Of a DNA stretch of 64,000 bases, positions 52,606 through 61,481 are shown one piece after another. The notes under the pieces are model-generated. The model was given only the letters and a program-made list of their open reading frames with translations. It was not told the origin of the DNA and did no database searches. Location of the stretch: the NCBI RefSeq assembly GCF_000230975.2, contig NC_021172.1, forward strand, positions 992,001 through 1,056,000, written 5' to 3'. Every line of letters begins with the position of its first letter. The stretch's first letter is position 1. This stretch comes from Hyphomicrobium denitrificans 1NES1. GTDB lineage: Bacteria > Pseudomonadota > Alphaproteobacteria > Rhizobiales > Hyphomicrobiaceae. Made by a program: the position numbers and the translations under genes.

Positions 52606-54135
52606 ATGTTCTATGTTGCGGAAATCCGCGAAAGCGGGTTTCTCTCGACCGAAGGGAATTCAGCGCGCGGCGGGGGCCGCGTAGCCGACCAGTTCAGGAC
52701 CTGTTGCTTGATCACCCTTTACGCCGCGATGCTCGTGACGCTGGGCTTCCTGATCGCGGCCTTGATTGTCGTTGTCCTGTTGCCGGCCTATCGGCTCCGC
52801 ATCGAGCGGTTCACGACAGAGGTGTTGAAGCGCACGCTGCCGCTCACCGAGGAGGAAATCCGCGCCGACAAGGATCGGATGCGGGCGGACTTCGCGATGG
52901 AAGTGCACAGGCTCGAAACCAAAGTGGAGGAGGCGAGCTTCTCGGCGGCGCGGCAAAGCGTCGAGATCAACCGGCGCGACGCCAAGATCCAAGAGCTGAC
53001 GCAAACGATTGCCGATCACAAGATGAGCGTCGAGGAGCACGAGAATGCGCGGCGTGTTCTCGAACAGGCGATCCTCGATCGTCTGCCGAAGGTCGAGCAG
53101 CGCCTTGCCGAAACGCGCAAGCTGCTCGCGATACGGGACCGTGAGATTCGCGGGCTGCTCGCGACCAGCGCCAAGCAGGCGACGGCGCTTGAGGAAGCGG
53201 CCCAGATCAATGCGCAGCGCGAAAAGGAGCTTGTCAAGCTGCGTACGACGCTCGACACGCGCGCGTCGCGCTTCCGGGGTACCCGCTCCGACGATCGCAT
53301 CGACGGCAGCGTGGCGCTCAAATCGGAACTCGAGTCCTTGCGCGCCCAAAATCGCGAGCAAGCCGCCCTGATCGCGCGATTGCAGGGACCGGATGGCAAA
53401 GCGAAAACGGCTGCCGATGACAGAGATCGCGACGCAGAGGTCAAGCGGCTGATACTGGCGCTCGCGAAGGCCGAATCCGAGCTTGCCGCCATGAATGCGA
53501 GTATCGGCAGTGGGGATGCAGAACGCATGGCGCTCGAAGATCGCTTGGCGGATCTGCAAGCGGCGAGCGATGCGAAATCGACGGAACTCGCCAAGCTTAA
53601 GGCTGTCCTCAAGACCTACGAGGAAAACGCAGCCGATGCTCCTGGCATAGCACAGAAGGCAGACCTCAGCGCCCTTCAGGTGGAGGTCGACGAACAACGG
53701 CAGACGATCTCTGCGCTTCGGGCCGAGATCGCGGCGAACCAGGAACGCTTGTCGCGGCAGGCATTGCACTTTCACGACGAGTTGCGTCGCATGGGAACCC
53801 GCCACGCCGACGACGGTAAAACGGACGCGGAGAATTCTACGCCACGCAAGCCTCTGGCTGAGCGGATCGCGGCGCCGCGGCCGGTGCGATCGGCAGATCA
53901 TGAAGCGGTTGCGGCGGACAACGGGGCAGATCCGGTTCGGGAGCCCCGCGCGCAGCCTTATCTGCGGGCTCTTAACGGAACCGACAACGGCGCCTCCGGC
54001 AATGGCAAGGATTCATCAGATAACGATCAACCGCCGCCGTTGCCCGCCGCAGAGACCGGAAAAGAAGGGGACGCCGGGCCATTGCCCCGCCGTCCACGCC
54101 TGCTTGAACGTATCAGCGGGCTCGACAAGCGCTAG
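52606..54135 (+). CDS. Membrane-anchored coiled-coil protein
   Basis: This protein of about 509 residues has one N-terminal transmembrane helix (CLITLYAAMLVTLGFLIAAL) followed by a long coiled coil from about residue 65 to 400 (VHRLETKVEEASFSAARQSV; EHENARRVLEQAILDRLPKV; QAALIARLQGPDGKAKTAAD). The last 100 residues are disordered. Orientation and function are unknown; it could be a cytoplasmic scaffold tied to the membrane. The start is uncertain: ATG 52606 has no good ribosome-binding site, while TTG 52708 or ATG 52729 would begin right at the helix. It follows the DUF1134 gene by 19 bases and may be in its operon. Confidence 0.78.
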   Translation: MFYVAEIRESGFLSTEGNSARGGGRVADQFRTCCLITLYAAMLVTLGFLIAALIVVVLLPAYRLRIERFTTEVLKRTLPLTEEEIRADKDRMRADFAMEVHRLETKVEEASFSAARQSVEINRRDAKIQELTQTIADHKMSVEEHENARRVLEQAILDRLPKVEQRLAETRKLLAIRDREIRGLLATSAKQATALEEAAQINAQREKELVKLRTTLDTRASRFRGTRSDDRIDGSVALKSELESLRAQNREQAALIARLQGPDGKAKTAADDRDRDAEVKRLILALAKAESELAAMNASIGSGDAERMALEDRLADLQAASDAKSTELAKLKAVLKTYEENAADAPGIAQKADLSALQVEVDEQRQTISALRAEIAANQERLSRQALHFHDELRRMGTRHADDGKTDAENSTPRKPLAERIAAPRPVRSADHEAVAADNGADPVREPRAQPYLRALNGTDNGASGNGKDSSDNDQPPPLPAAETGKEGDAGPLPRRPRLLERISGLDKR

Positions 54136-54184
54136 TTCACCCGGTGATCGGATATTGGCGCGGGTTCGCGCAATAAGTTCGCAT

Positions 54185-54218
54185 CTTTTACAATCCCGCT
54201 GCTTTTACAATCCCGCTG
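54185..54218. repeat. Two perfect 17-bp tandem repeats
   Basis: CTTTTACAATCCCGCTG occurs twice head to tail at 54185-54201 and 54202-54218, about 70 bases before the CDF transporter start. It may be a duplicated regulator site or simple slippage. Confidence 0.85.
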
Positions 54219-54286
54219 CGCAATCTAAATTATCGGGTGTGCTTCAGGCGGTATCTTCCGAGCCCGCACCGGGCTGATTGTGAGTT

Positions 54287-55276
54287 ATGACCGAGAACGC
54301 TACCGACAAGTCTCACTCCTCCTCCCACGAAGGGCAGATGCATGATCATGGCCATGATCATAGTGCGGGATCTCACGCGCACAGTCACGCCCACAGCCAT
54401 GCGCCCAAGGACTTCGGATTTGCGTTTGCGCTGGGAGCGGCGCTCAACGTTGCATTCATCATCGTCGAGGCAGCCGCGGGATTTTACGCGAATTCCATGG
54501 CGCTGCTCGCCGACGCCGGGCACAATCTTAGTGACGTTCTTGGGCTTCTGATCGCTTGGGGCGCAACGCTCCTTATCAAGCGCCGCCCGACGCTGCAGTA
54601 TACGTACGGCTTCGGGTCTTCGACCATTCTCGCGGCGCTCGCCAACGCAGTTCTGCTGCTCGTTGCGGTCGGCGCCATCATTTTGGAGTCGGGGCAGCGG
54701 CTCGGAAGCTCGGTGCCGCCAGTGGGCGGTGTGATCGTGATTATCGTCGCCGCAATCGGTATTCTGATCAATGGGTTTACCGCGTGGTTGTTTGTTTCCG
54801 GCAGCGAGCGCGACGTCAACATCCGCGGCGCTTATCTGCACATGGCGGCTGATGCCGCGGTGTCGTTCGGTGTCGTAGTGGTGGGCTTCACGATGCTGAC
54901 GACGGGCTGGAACTGGCTCGATCCGGTTGTCAGTCTCGTCATTGCCGCAGTCATCATCTGGGGAACGTGGGGTCTGTTGCGCGATACGATGCGCCTTGCC
55001 CTACATGGCGTGCCCGCCCGTATCAGCACCGCTCAGGTGAGGGGGCGCCTCGCGTCCTTGCCCGGTGTTGAAAGCGTTCACGATTTGCACATCTGGCCGA
55101 TGAGCACGACTGAAACGGCGTTGACGTGCCATCTGGTGATGCCGGGCGGCCATCCGGGCGATGCCTTTATCTCTGAAACGGCCAAGATGTTGCACGATGA
55201 GTTCGAGATCCGCCATACGACGCTTCAGTTTGAAGTTGGATCGGACATTCCGTGCGGCTCGGAATGTGCAGTATGA
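54287..55276 (+). CDS. Cation diffusion facilitator, CzcD/ZitB type
   Basis: This 329-residue inner-membrane exporter moves Zn, Co or Cd out of the cytoplasm with proton exchange. A His-rich N-terminus (MHDHGHDHSAGSHAHSHAHS) may collect metal. Six helices follow. The intramembrane zinc site is formed by HNLSD-type ALLADAGHNLSD in helix 2 and HMAAD in AYLHMAADAAVSFGV in helix 5, with the H/D pairs intact. A C-terminal cytoplasmic domain (PGVESVHDLHIWPMSTTETA) is present. A tandem 17-bp repeat lies upstream and might be part of metal-responsive control, although no MerR or ZntR gene is adjacent. Confidence 0.93.
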   Translation: MTENATDKSHSSSHEGQMHDHGHDHSAGSHAHSHAHSHAPKDFGFAFALGAALNVAFIIVEAAAGFYANSMALLADAGHNLSDVLGLLIAWGATLLIKRRPTLQYTYGFGSSTILAALANAVLLLVAVGAIILESGQRLGSSVPPVGGVIVIIVAAIGILINGFTAWLFVSGSERDVNIRGAYLHMAADAAVSFGVVVVGFTMLTTGWNWLDPVVSLVIAAVIIWGTWGLLRDTMRLALHGVPARISTAQVRGRLASLPGVESVHDLHIWPMSTTETALTCHLVMPGGHPGDAFISETAKMLHDEFEIRHTTLQFEVGSDIPCGSECAV

Positions 55277-55490
55277 GCACTGAACGGCGATAAGAAATGG
55301 AACCCGGACTGGTAATCCGGCGTATTTCAGCCGGTCAGTCGCGATGCATTGGACAATTCGGGCGGAATAGGTCAGAATACTCAATATATTCATTTCGCGT
55401 TAGGGATATTCATCCGCCATTCGGTCCCTGATTTTCCAAAGCTCTACAAGACGATCGCGCAGACAAGAGTTCCCCCGCCGATAGTTTCCG

Positions 55491-56252
55491 GTGGTCCCCC
55501 GTAGACCGGAGTTGCGTGTGTTGAGTTTGGTCATTGAAGATATCGGCTCCCCGGTGCTCGCTCCCGTTTCGGCCAGCCAGGGTCTTGCGCCGAGCGCACC
55601 CCTTCGCACGCTTCAGCGCAATGAGATGCTGTTCGAGGCGGGAGATTTGAAAACCCATCTCTACCGGATCGAGACGGGCGCGATTTGCATTTACGTGACG
55701 CACCCGAACAAGACGCGTGAAATTATCGAGTTTGCGCTCGCAGGCGATCTCGTCGGCATGGGTTTTCTGGAACGGCACGCGACCAGCGCACGCGCCGTGA
55801 TCGACACCAAAGTAAGCTGCCTGGGCCTCGACGAAATTGATCGCCTGACGGCTGAGGATGCTAGTGCGAAGGCCAGGCTCGATGATGCCGTCGAGCGCGA
55901 GTTTGCGTTCCGGCGGGATTATGTCACCGATGTAGGGGCCTCGCGTCCCGTCGTGCGGCTTGCCGCATTTCTGATTGCTGTCTCACACCAAAATGAAAAC
56001 GAGGGCCGTGACCCGGCGGTGATCGACGATACGTTGGAATGCGCCGTCGTTGCCGGTTATCTCGGGGTCAGCGTCGGATGTCTCGCGGAGATGCTTGTCG
56101 AACTCGAAGATCTTGGCTTGATTCAACCGGCGCCTCACCACGGCATGCGCATCATGAATATGGAGCGCCTTGAAGCGTTGGCGGATGAGATTGCAGATCC
56201 CTTGCTGCAATCGGACTTGCCCGATAAGCAAAGATTGCTGCCAGGCAGCTAA
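55491..56252 (+). CDS. Crp/Fnr-family transcription regulator
   Basis: This protein of about 253 residues has a cyclic-nucleotide-binding-like beta barrel (LQRNEMLFEAGDLKTHLYRI ETG; REIIEFALAGDLVGMGFL) and a dimer helix. A Crp-type winged helix at about 175-230 includes the recognition-helix region YLGVSVGCLAEMLVELEDLG. The cysteines needed for an Fnr Fe-S cluster at the N-terminus are absent, so it is not an oxygen-sensing Fnr; the effector is unknown. The start is unclear (GTG 55491, or a later GTG/TTG near 55518). It is convergent with the methyltransferase gene, 13 bases apart. Confidence 0.85.
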   Translation: MVPRRPELRVLSLVIEDIGSPVLAPVSASQGLAPSAPLRTLQRNEMLFEAGDLKTHLYRIETGAICIYVTHPNKTREIIEFALAGDLVGMGFLERHATSARAVIDTKVSCLGLDEIDRLTAEDASAKARLDDAVEREFAFRRDYVTDVGASRPVVRLAAFLIAVSHQNENEGRDPAVIDDTLECAVVAGYLGVSVGCLAEMLVELEDLGLIQPAPHHGMRIMNMERLEALADEIADPLLQSDLPDKQRLLPGS

Positions 56253-56265
56253 AGTGCTTGCGGGG

Positions 56266-57135
56266 TTAAATGGGCTGCGGTTCGAGCAGGATATGGCCGG
56301 CAAGCTTCCTGAATCTGTCGCGTCGCGCTTTCGGCATAACGAACTGTTGCACACTCGCGAGTAACGCCTGCCACGCCGGTAATTGAATCTGGCGTTTGAG
56401 GCGCTCTGCCTCCTCGGCTAGATAACGAATTTGCCGGCATCGCCACCCATGCTTCTCAAAAAAGCCTAGCCAATCATCGGGCGCAAACTTGAATGGGGCG
56501 TTCTGCATCCGGTCGCCCATCTGGCGTTGCCGGTATTTGAGAAGTTGCGGCGAGAAATAATCCACGAGCCAGTACCTTGCATGATCGAGGCTGCGGAGAT
56601 CGTCCGCAAGCGTTGCAACCTGATCCGTGCCCAAGTAGGGGACGACGCCCTCGGAGAGGACCAATAGTTTCTTGGCGGAAGCGTTGACTTCGGCAAGCAA
56701 CCGGCGGCGGGATGTATCGTCGGCAAGGTCGCATTTTATGCGCGCCAGCCGACAACGTGGCGTTTCCTGCGCGAGGCGCTGCTGCTTGTAGTCTATGACA
56801 TGCGGGTAATCGACCTCGGTCCAGTTGAGAGTTTCGGGCAGCTCCATGCGATAGGGTCGGGTGTCCAATCCGGCGCCGAGATTCAAGACGGCATCCGTTC
56901 CTTCGCGGATGGCCAAGCGAATATGATCGTCGATAATGCACGTTCGCATTACGACCGCCCATGCCGTCACCATGGATCGGGGCATCGAGTCCGCGATGTT
57001 CTTGCCGCGCGTTCCCGCGAGCACTTCGGCCAGTGGATCCTTAAAGAGTGCGTCGGGCCGCTTAGTCTCGACGCTTCGATGGTGCGCGATCCAGAACGCC
57101 GTATCCGAAACATCATTGATTAATGTGTTCGTCAC
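56266..57135 (-). CDS. PPM/leucine carboxyl methyltransferase-family protein
   Basis: This 289-residue SAM-dependent methyltransferase is of the leucine carboxyl methyltransferase fold: SDTAFWIAHHRSVETKRPDA, FKDPLAEVLAG, the SAM-binding GTDAVLNLGAGLDTRPYRME, TEVDYPHVIDYKQQRL and the core SEGVVPYLGTDQVATLADDL. Bacterial members often act on secondary metabolites or lipids and have no assigned substrate. The start ATG 57135 gives the family N-terminus. It is a monocistronic gene, divergent from the DegP-type protease. Confidence 0.85.
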   Translation of the reverse strand: MTNTLINDVSDTAFWIAHHRSVETKRPDALFKDPLAEVLAGTRGKNIADSMPRSMVTAWAVVMRTCIIDDHIRLAIREGTDAVLNLGAGLDTRPYRMELPETLNWTEVDYPHVIDYKQQRLAQETPRCRLARIKCDLADDTSRRRLLAEVNASAKKLLVLSEGVVPYLGTDQVATLADDLRSLDHARYWLVDYFSPQLLKYRQRQMGDRMQNAPFKFAPDDWLGFFEKHGWRCRQIRYLAEEAERLKRQIQLPAWQALLASVQQFVMPKARRDRFRKLAGHILLEPQPI

Positions 57136-57307
57136 GCGAATCTCCTTCTGGCGCCTTTTGTCGTTTGGCGCGCGGCAGCAGCATCCAAATGTTTCCTAAT
57201 TTTAAATCGGCGGAAACATCCAGGAAATGTACGGGATGGCAGGTTCAACATGTCTTTGGGGGGAATTTGAGGACAGTTTCTCGTTCAGCTCTGAAGGATA
57301 CGCGAAG

Positions 57308-58894
57308 ATGGATTTACAGAACCCAGGACATAACGAAATCGAGGTATGCGGCGATGGCTCCCCGCGGAAGCGCAAGCGGCGTTTCATCGGGGCGGCCGGC
57401 GTGACCGCTGCCGGAGGTGCTGCAATCGCTTTTCTTGTGGCGGCAGCAGCAGTTCCCGTCGCGAGCCCGCTATCGCATGTCCTTGCATTGAGCGGTTCGG
57501 CTGCTGCTGCGGAGGCTGCGAGCCCGCCCGCGGCTGTAATGCCGAGCTTTGCGAACCTCGTCGAGAAGGTAAAGCCTGCAGTCGTTTCCATCTACGTCCG
57601 TTCCGAAGAGACATCGCCGCTTACCTCGTGGGAACAGCAGGGAGACAATGACGAACAGGGGCAGCAAGGCCAACGAGGCGGTCCGTTCCAGTTTTTCTTC
57701 GGCTCTCCTGATGGTCCGCAATTCGGCCTGCCGAACATACAGCCCGGGCCGCATGTCGTGCGCGCTCAAGGATCCGGCTTTTTCATTACGGGTGACGGCT
57801 ACCTCGTGACCAACAACCACGTGGTGAAGAATGCCAAGAAGGTCGAGGTCAGGACGACTGGCGGCAAGACATATACGGCCAAGATCATCGGAACGGATCC
57901 GAAAACGGATCTTGCCCTTCTCAAGGTCGATGCGTCGGAGGACTTTCCGCATGTCGCATTTGCCTCGACGCTCCCGAAGGTCGGAGATTGGGTCGTTGCG
58001 ATGGGCAATCCGTTCGGTCTCGGCGGTACCGTTACTGCCGGTATCGTTTCCGCCCAAGGCCGCGATATCGGCAGCGGGCCCTACGACGACTACATTCAGA
58101 TCGACGCGCCGGTGAACTCCGGCAACTCGGGCGGACCGACCTTCAATCTCAACGGCGAAGTCATCGGCATCAATACCGCCATCTATTCGCCATCCGGTGG
58201 CTCGGTCGGCATCGCATTCGATATCCCGTCGACTACGGCGAAGTCGGTCGTCGATCAGATCAAATCGACCGGTAAGGTCACGCGCGGCTGGATCGGCGTT
58301 ACAATCCAACCCGTCACCGATGATATTGCTGCGAGCATGGGCCTGAAGAGCGCGTCCGGTGCGATCGTCGACGAGCCGCAATCCGGCGGACCGGCGGCTG
58401 AAGCCGGTCTGAAGAGCGGCGACGTGATCACGCACATGGATGGCATGGAGGTCAAGGATTCACGCGATCTCGCGCGCAAGGTCGGTGCTGTGGCACCGGG
58501 GCAGACGATCAAGCTGACGGTCGTCCATAACGGCAAGGAACGCACCGTCGAACTCACGGCACGCTCTTATCCGTCGGACACACTCGCCTCCAACGATGAC
58601 GTAAATGGCCAAAGACCGGAATTCGGCATGATGCTCGCGCCTTCGAGCGATGTTGCCGGTGCACGTGCCGATGGCGTTGTCGTCACCGGCGTCAATCCGG
58701 GCGGTGTCGCGTCGGAGAAGGGCGTGCAGCAGGGCGACGTTATTACGGCCGTTGGCGGCAAGTCTGTCTCTGCGCCGCGTGACGTTCAGACCGCAATCCG
58801 CGAGGCGCAGAACGAAGGCAAATCCGCTATTCTTCTGCACCTCAAGACGGCGGACGGCGGTCGCTTCGTGGCGCTGCCGCTGAAGCAGGGATGA
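57308..58894 (+). CDS. degP: Do/DegP-family periplasmic serine protease
   Basis: This 528-residue HtrA protease and chaperone is of the DegP/DegQ type. A positively charged N-terminus (PRKRKRRFIGAAG) and a hydrophobic segment form the export signal. The catalytic triad is in DGYLVTNNHVVKNAKKVEVR (His), GTDPKTDLALLKVDASEDF (Asp) and DAPVNSGNSGGPTFNLNGEV (Ser). Two PDZ domains follow (about residues 310-400 and 425-525; GWIGVTIQPVTDDIAASMGL and GVVVTGVNPGGVASEKGVQQ). ATG 57308 has AAGGA upstream; an ATG at 57227 is possible. A strong terminator follows. Confidence 0.94.
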   Translation: MDLQNPGHNEIEVCGDGSPRKRKRRFIGAAGVTAAGGAAIAFLVAAAAVPVASPLSHVLALSGSAAAAEAASPPAAVMPSFANLVEKVKPAVVSIYVRSEETSPLTSWEQQGDNDEQGQQGQRGGPFQFFFGSPDGPQFGLPNIQPGPHVVRAQGSGFFITGDGYLVTNNHVVKNAKKVEVRTTGGKTYTAKIIGTDPKTDLALLKVDASEDFPHVAFASTLPKVGDWVVAMGNPFGLGGTVTAGIVSAQGRDIGSGPYDDYIQIDAPVNSGNSGGPTFNLNGEVIGINTAIYSPSGGSVGIAFDIPSTTAKSVVDQIKSTGKVTRGWIGVTIQPVTDDIAASMGLKSASGAIVDEPQSGGPAAEAGLKSGDVITHMDGMEVKDSRDLARKVGAVAPGQTIKLTVVHNGKERTVELTARSYPSDTLASNDDVNGQRPEFGMMLAPSSDVAGARADGVVVTGVNPGGVASEKGVQQGDVITAVGGKSVSAPRDVQTAIREAQNEGKSAILLHLKTADGGRFVALPLKQG

Positions 58895-58919
58895 TAGACG
58901 AGTCTTCGAGAAGTCTGTC

Positions 58920-58950
58920 GGCGCGGGTCACAGATCCGCGCCGATTTTTA
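58920..58950 (+). terminator. Rho-independent terminator of degP
   Basis: GGCGCGG, a 9-base loop and CCGCGCC form a perfect 7-bp GC-rich stem, followed by GATTTTTATTG. It starts 25 bases after the stop. Confidence 0.75.
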
Positions 58951-59127
58951 TTGTTTTGTTTGCGCGACCACTCGATGATCCTCAAAGAGCGGCGCTCGGT
59001 TGTCATAAGTCGGCCGGCGCCGCGGCATCTATTTAATTTCGGCGGCAACCGGAAGATTATGAGCCGCCCCGCCTGCGTCCAGGCGGCTTATTCAATGCCG
59101 GGCTTAGTGCGAAGAGGCGCCCGGCGC

Positions 59128-59349
59128 TCAGACGCGGCGTCCCTTGCAGAATATCCATCCGAACATTCTGTCACCGGCGCGGACAATGCCGTCGCCAATG
59201 TGTCTGACGGTACGTCCCGTGCAATCCAACGCCGAGGCGGTCCTCGTTTCCCAGCGTTTGAAGTGCAGGCAGTGCGCCTCGGAAACGGCCGGAAGCGCGA
59301 CAAGGGCGGCGAAGCCAGCAGCGGCGGCAAACGATATACGCTTTGACAT
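59128..59349 (-). CDS. Small secreted protein of unknown function
   Basis: This 73-residue protein has a signal peptide (FAAAAGFAALVALPAVSEAH, cut near SEA-H) and a mature chain with three cysteines in HCLHFKRWETRTASALDCTG and MFGWIFCKGRRV, plus several Arg. It is preceded by GAGGAG at 8 bases from the ATG, a strong ribosome-binding site. I do not recognise a family. It is a monocistronic gene with clean signal and start, therefore likely real. Confidence 0.65.
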   Translation of the reverse strand: MSKRISFAAAAGFAALVALPAVSEAHCLHFKRWETRTASALDCTGRTVRHIGDGIVRAGDRMFGWIFCKGRRV

Positions 59350-59443
59350 TCGAGAAACTCCTCAAATTATGCTGAATATGCGTATTTCACAATTCCAATT
59401 GCGCATCTAATACCGTTTATTTTCGCGCGTCTGCGCCATAAGT

Positions 59444-59791
59444 ATGAATTGGTTATTTCCATTATTATTATCGAATCGAGTTGGGATAGACGCGAGGTTA
59501 TTTGACCGCCCATGGATCGTGGCGTCGGCCTTGGCGTCGACCAGCGATCTGGATCCTGAGATGTCTTACCGCGAGATGGTCATCTCCGGACGCCCTGAAA
59601 GCTGCGCACGACGCTTCGTCGAACTCTATGGCGGACTTGGCATAACCTAACTCAATGCTTTGAGCGCGTTCTTCGGATTCTTGCCGCCTGAGCTTTTGAA
59701 TCGTTCGCTTACTCCTCTCAGCCGCGAAGTCCGGCCGCGTGTCGAGCAAGCGCTTGAAGCGGATGGACGTACAGCGCGATATACCATCTGA
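59444..59791 (+). pseudogene. Possible decayed coding fragment with one in-frame stop
   Basis: One frame reads RLFDRPWIVASALASTSDLD ... YREMVISGRPESCARRFVEL to a TAA at 59648, then continues in the same frame as LNALSAFFGFLPPELLNRSL ... EVRPRVEQALEADGRTARYT to a TGA at 59789. Codon third positions are GC-biased like coding DNA. It could be a pseudogene or chance; I cannot name a parent family. The rest of 59350-59918 shows nothing else. Confidence 0.25.
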
Positions 59792-59918
59792 TGGTTCTCT
59801 CGGCAGGGATCGATGTCGAATGCGTCTCACTCGCCGGAGGCCGGGACGCTTTCTTTCCCGATTGACGAGTCAGATTCTCAGTTGCGGCGGCGTGCTTTTT
59901 GTCTTGTCTTGTGCCGCG

Positions 59919-60320
59919 TTACTTCGGCTTGGAGGGCTGTTCGACCGGCAAGCCCGCTTCTTTCCATGCCTTGAAGCCACCTTCAATATGCATGACGGGG
60001 CTTAATCCCATGTCTTGCAAAGTGGCCGTGGCAAGGCTCGATCGCCATGCGGAGGCGCAATAAAGTACGAATTCCTTGCCCGATCCGAATATGCCTTTGT
60101 AGTAGGGGCTATCCGGATCTACCCAGAACTCCAACATCCCGCGCGGCGCATGGAATGCACCCGGGATCATGCCATCCCGCTCCAGCTCCCGCGCGTCGCG
60201 GATGTCTATGAAGCTGACATTGGGGTCCTCGAACTTCGCTTTCGCCTCATCGAGGGTCAGCGTTCGTATTCGAACTCGAGCTTCCGTGATTAATTGTTTG
60301 TATCCTTTAGTAATGGGCAT
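59919..60320 (-). CDS. Rhodanese-domain sulphurtransferase
   Basis: This 133-residue single rhodanese domain has FEDPNVSFIDIRDARELERD with the conserved Asp-x-Arg, GMIPGAFHAPRGMLEF, and the active-site loop LYCASAWRSSLATATLQDMG with catalytic Cys, then MHIEGGFKAWKEAGLPVEQP. The CxxxxRS loop length is right for thiosulphate-type activity. The true acceptor is unknown. ATG 60320 is preferred; a start 16 codons earlier has no family support. It is divergent from the Rrf2 regulator 276 bases away. Confidence 0.9.
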   Translation of the reverse strand: MPITKGYKQLITEARVRIRTLTLDEAKAKFEDPNVSFIDIRDARELERDGMIPGAFHAPRGMLEFWVDPDSPYYKGIFGSGKEFVLYCASAWRSSLATATLQDMGLSPVMHIEGGFKAWKEAGLPVEQPSKPK

Positions 60321-60596
60321 GTTCCTGCTCGTTCGTCGAAAGTTTCCGTTACCCAATGAAATGCTCATCCTGCCTTCGCGTCCAGTCCTTGAATGGAGGT
60401 GTGCTCCGTCTGTAGCAGTGCGCTTCCTGGACAGCGGATGGCAATATATTTCGGACGCTGAGGATAAATTATTCCATTGAATTTCCTGTATTTTGGCGTG
60501 TGCGGTTCAGCAATACTGAGATCCCGCAACTTGTTAAACATTTATTCTAGAAGTATGTTCCAGCATCCTGACCTAAACGATCTTAGGACTTTTGCG

Positions 60597-61052
60597 ATGC
60601 GACTTACTCTCCATGCTGATTATTCTTTGCGCGTGCTGATGTATGCGGGATTGAAGGGCGATGAGCTTTCCACGATTGCGGAGATCTCCGAGTGCTTCGA
60701 TATTTCGAAAAGTCATGTGATGAAAGTTGTGCACGAGCTTGGTCAACTCGGATATATCGAGACGGTGCAAGGCAAGAACGGCGGCTTCCGGCTGCTGCGA
60801 AAGCCAAATCAAATCAACATTGGTGCGGTGATTCGCGATACTGAGCAGGAGCTCGGAGTAATCGGGTGCCTTCAACAGGGCAACTATTGCCGCATTCAGC
60901 CTGCTTGCGTACTTCGGAAGGCGCTGGCCGAGGCAATGCAAGCTTTTCTGGCTGTTCTCGACGATTATTCGTTGGAGGACCTGATCCGGCCCGGCCGCCC
61001 TCTCTACAAGCTTCTTGATCTCGATGTCCCGACGGCATTCAACCGCGCATAG
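60597..61052 (+). CDS. nsrR: NsrR-type Rrf2 regulator
   Basis: This 151-residue Rrf2-family repressor is of the NsrR kind, which senses nitric oxide through an Fe-S cluster. The N-terminal HTH is MRLTLHADYSLRVLMYAGLK to SECFDISKSHVMKVVHELGQ. Three cysteines that would bind the cluster are in GVIGCLQQGNYCRIQPACVL, with the C-x6-C-x5-C spacing of NsrR. The ATG 60597 gives the canonical MRLTxxxDYxLRxL start; the longer open frame before it is AT-rich leader. The leader has AACAT and ATGTT (60536-60560) as a loose inverted repeat, not a clear NsrR box. Confidence 0.88.
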   Translation: MRLTLHADYSLRVLMYAGLKGDELSTIAEISECFDISKSHVMKVVHELGQLGYIETVQGKNGGFRLLRKPNQINIGAVIRDTEQELGVIGCLQQGNYCRIQPACVLRKALAEAMQAFLAVLDDYSLEDLIRPGRPLYKLLDLDVPTAFNRA

Positions 61053-61481
61053 GAAGTGGTTGTCGGTGAAGACCGCTTGCGATCCAATAACATTCAATCG
61101 GTTTGAATGTTAGGGGCTGCGATAGCAGGGGCTTGGAATTTTGAAATGTGGGTCGCTCAAGGATTGGCGATCGCGGTCTTGATGTTCAGCAATGAAGCCG
61201 ATCCTGAAATGGGGCATGGTGATAAGGTCCTCGTTCGCTGATCGGGGATTAGAGGGACGACGAGGTCTGGGATGCATTAGCGTGCATTCCAGGCCCTTGT
61301 GCTATTCGGCGAGGCTCTCGGTTTATTTAAGAGATGTTAGCTCGTAGCTGAGCATTTCGGTCGGTCGATCGGAGTTATTATCGCGCCGAAAATATTTTAA
61401 CCGAAATTCCACTGCTCACTCCTAGAGTTGCCATGGTTTTCTCGCACGCCAAGGTCCAGCGTACCCGTGAAGGTGTGTACG
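61053..61481. other. Gene-free stretch with a hairpin
   Basis: No gene is seen in 429 bases. A 10-bp stem (one G-U pair) CTGGGATGCA-TTAGCG-TGCATTCCAG at 61267-61292 stands out; it lacks a T tract and may be a weak terminator or structured leader. The downstream gene's ribosome-binding site is GAAGGTG at about 61468. Confidence 0.4.
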
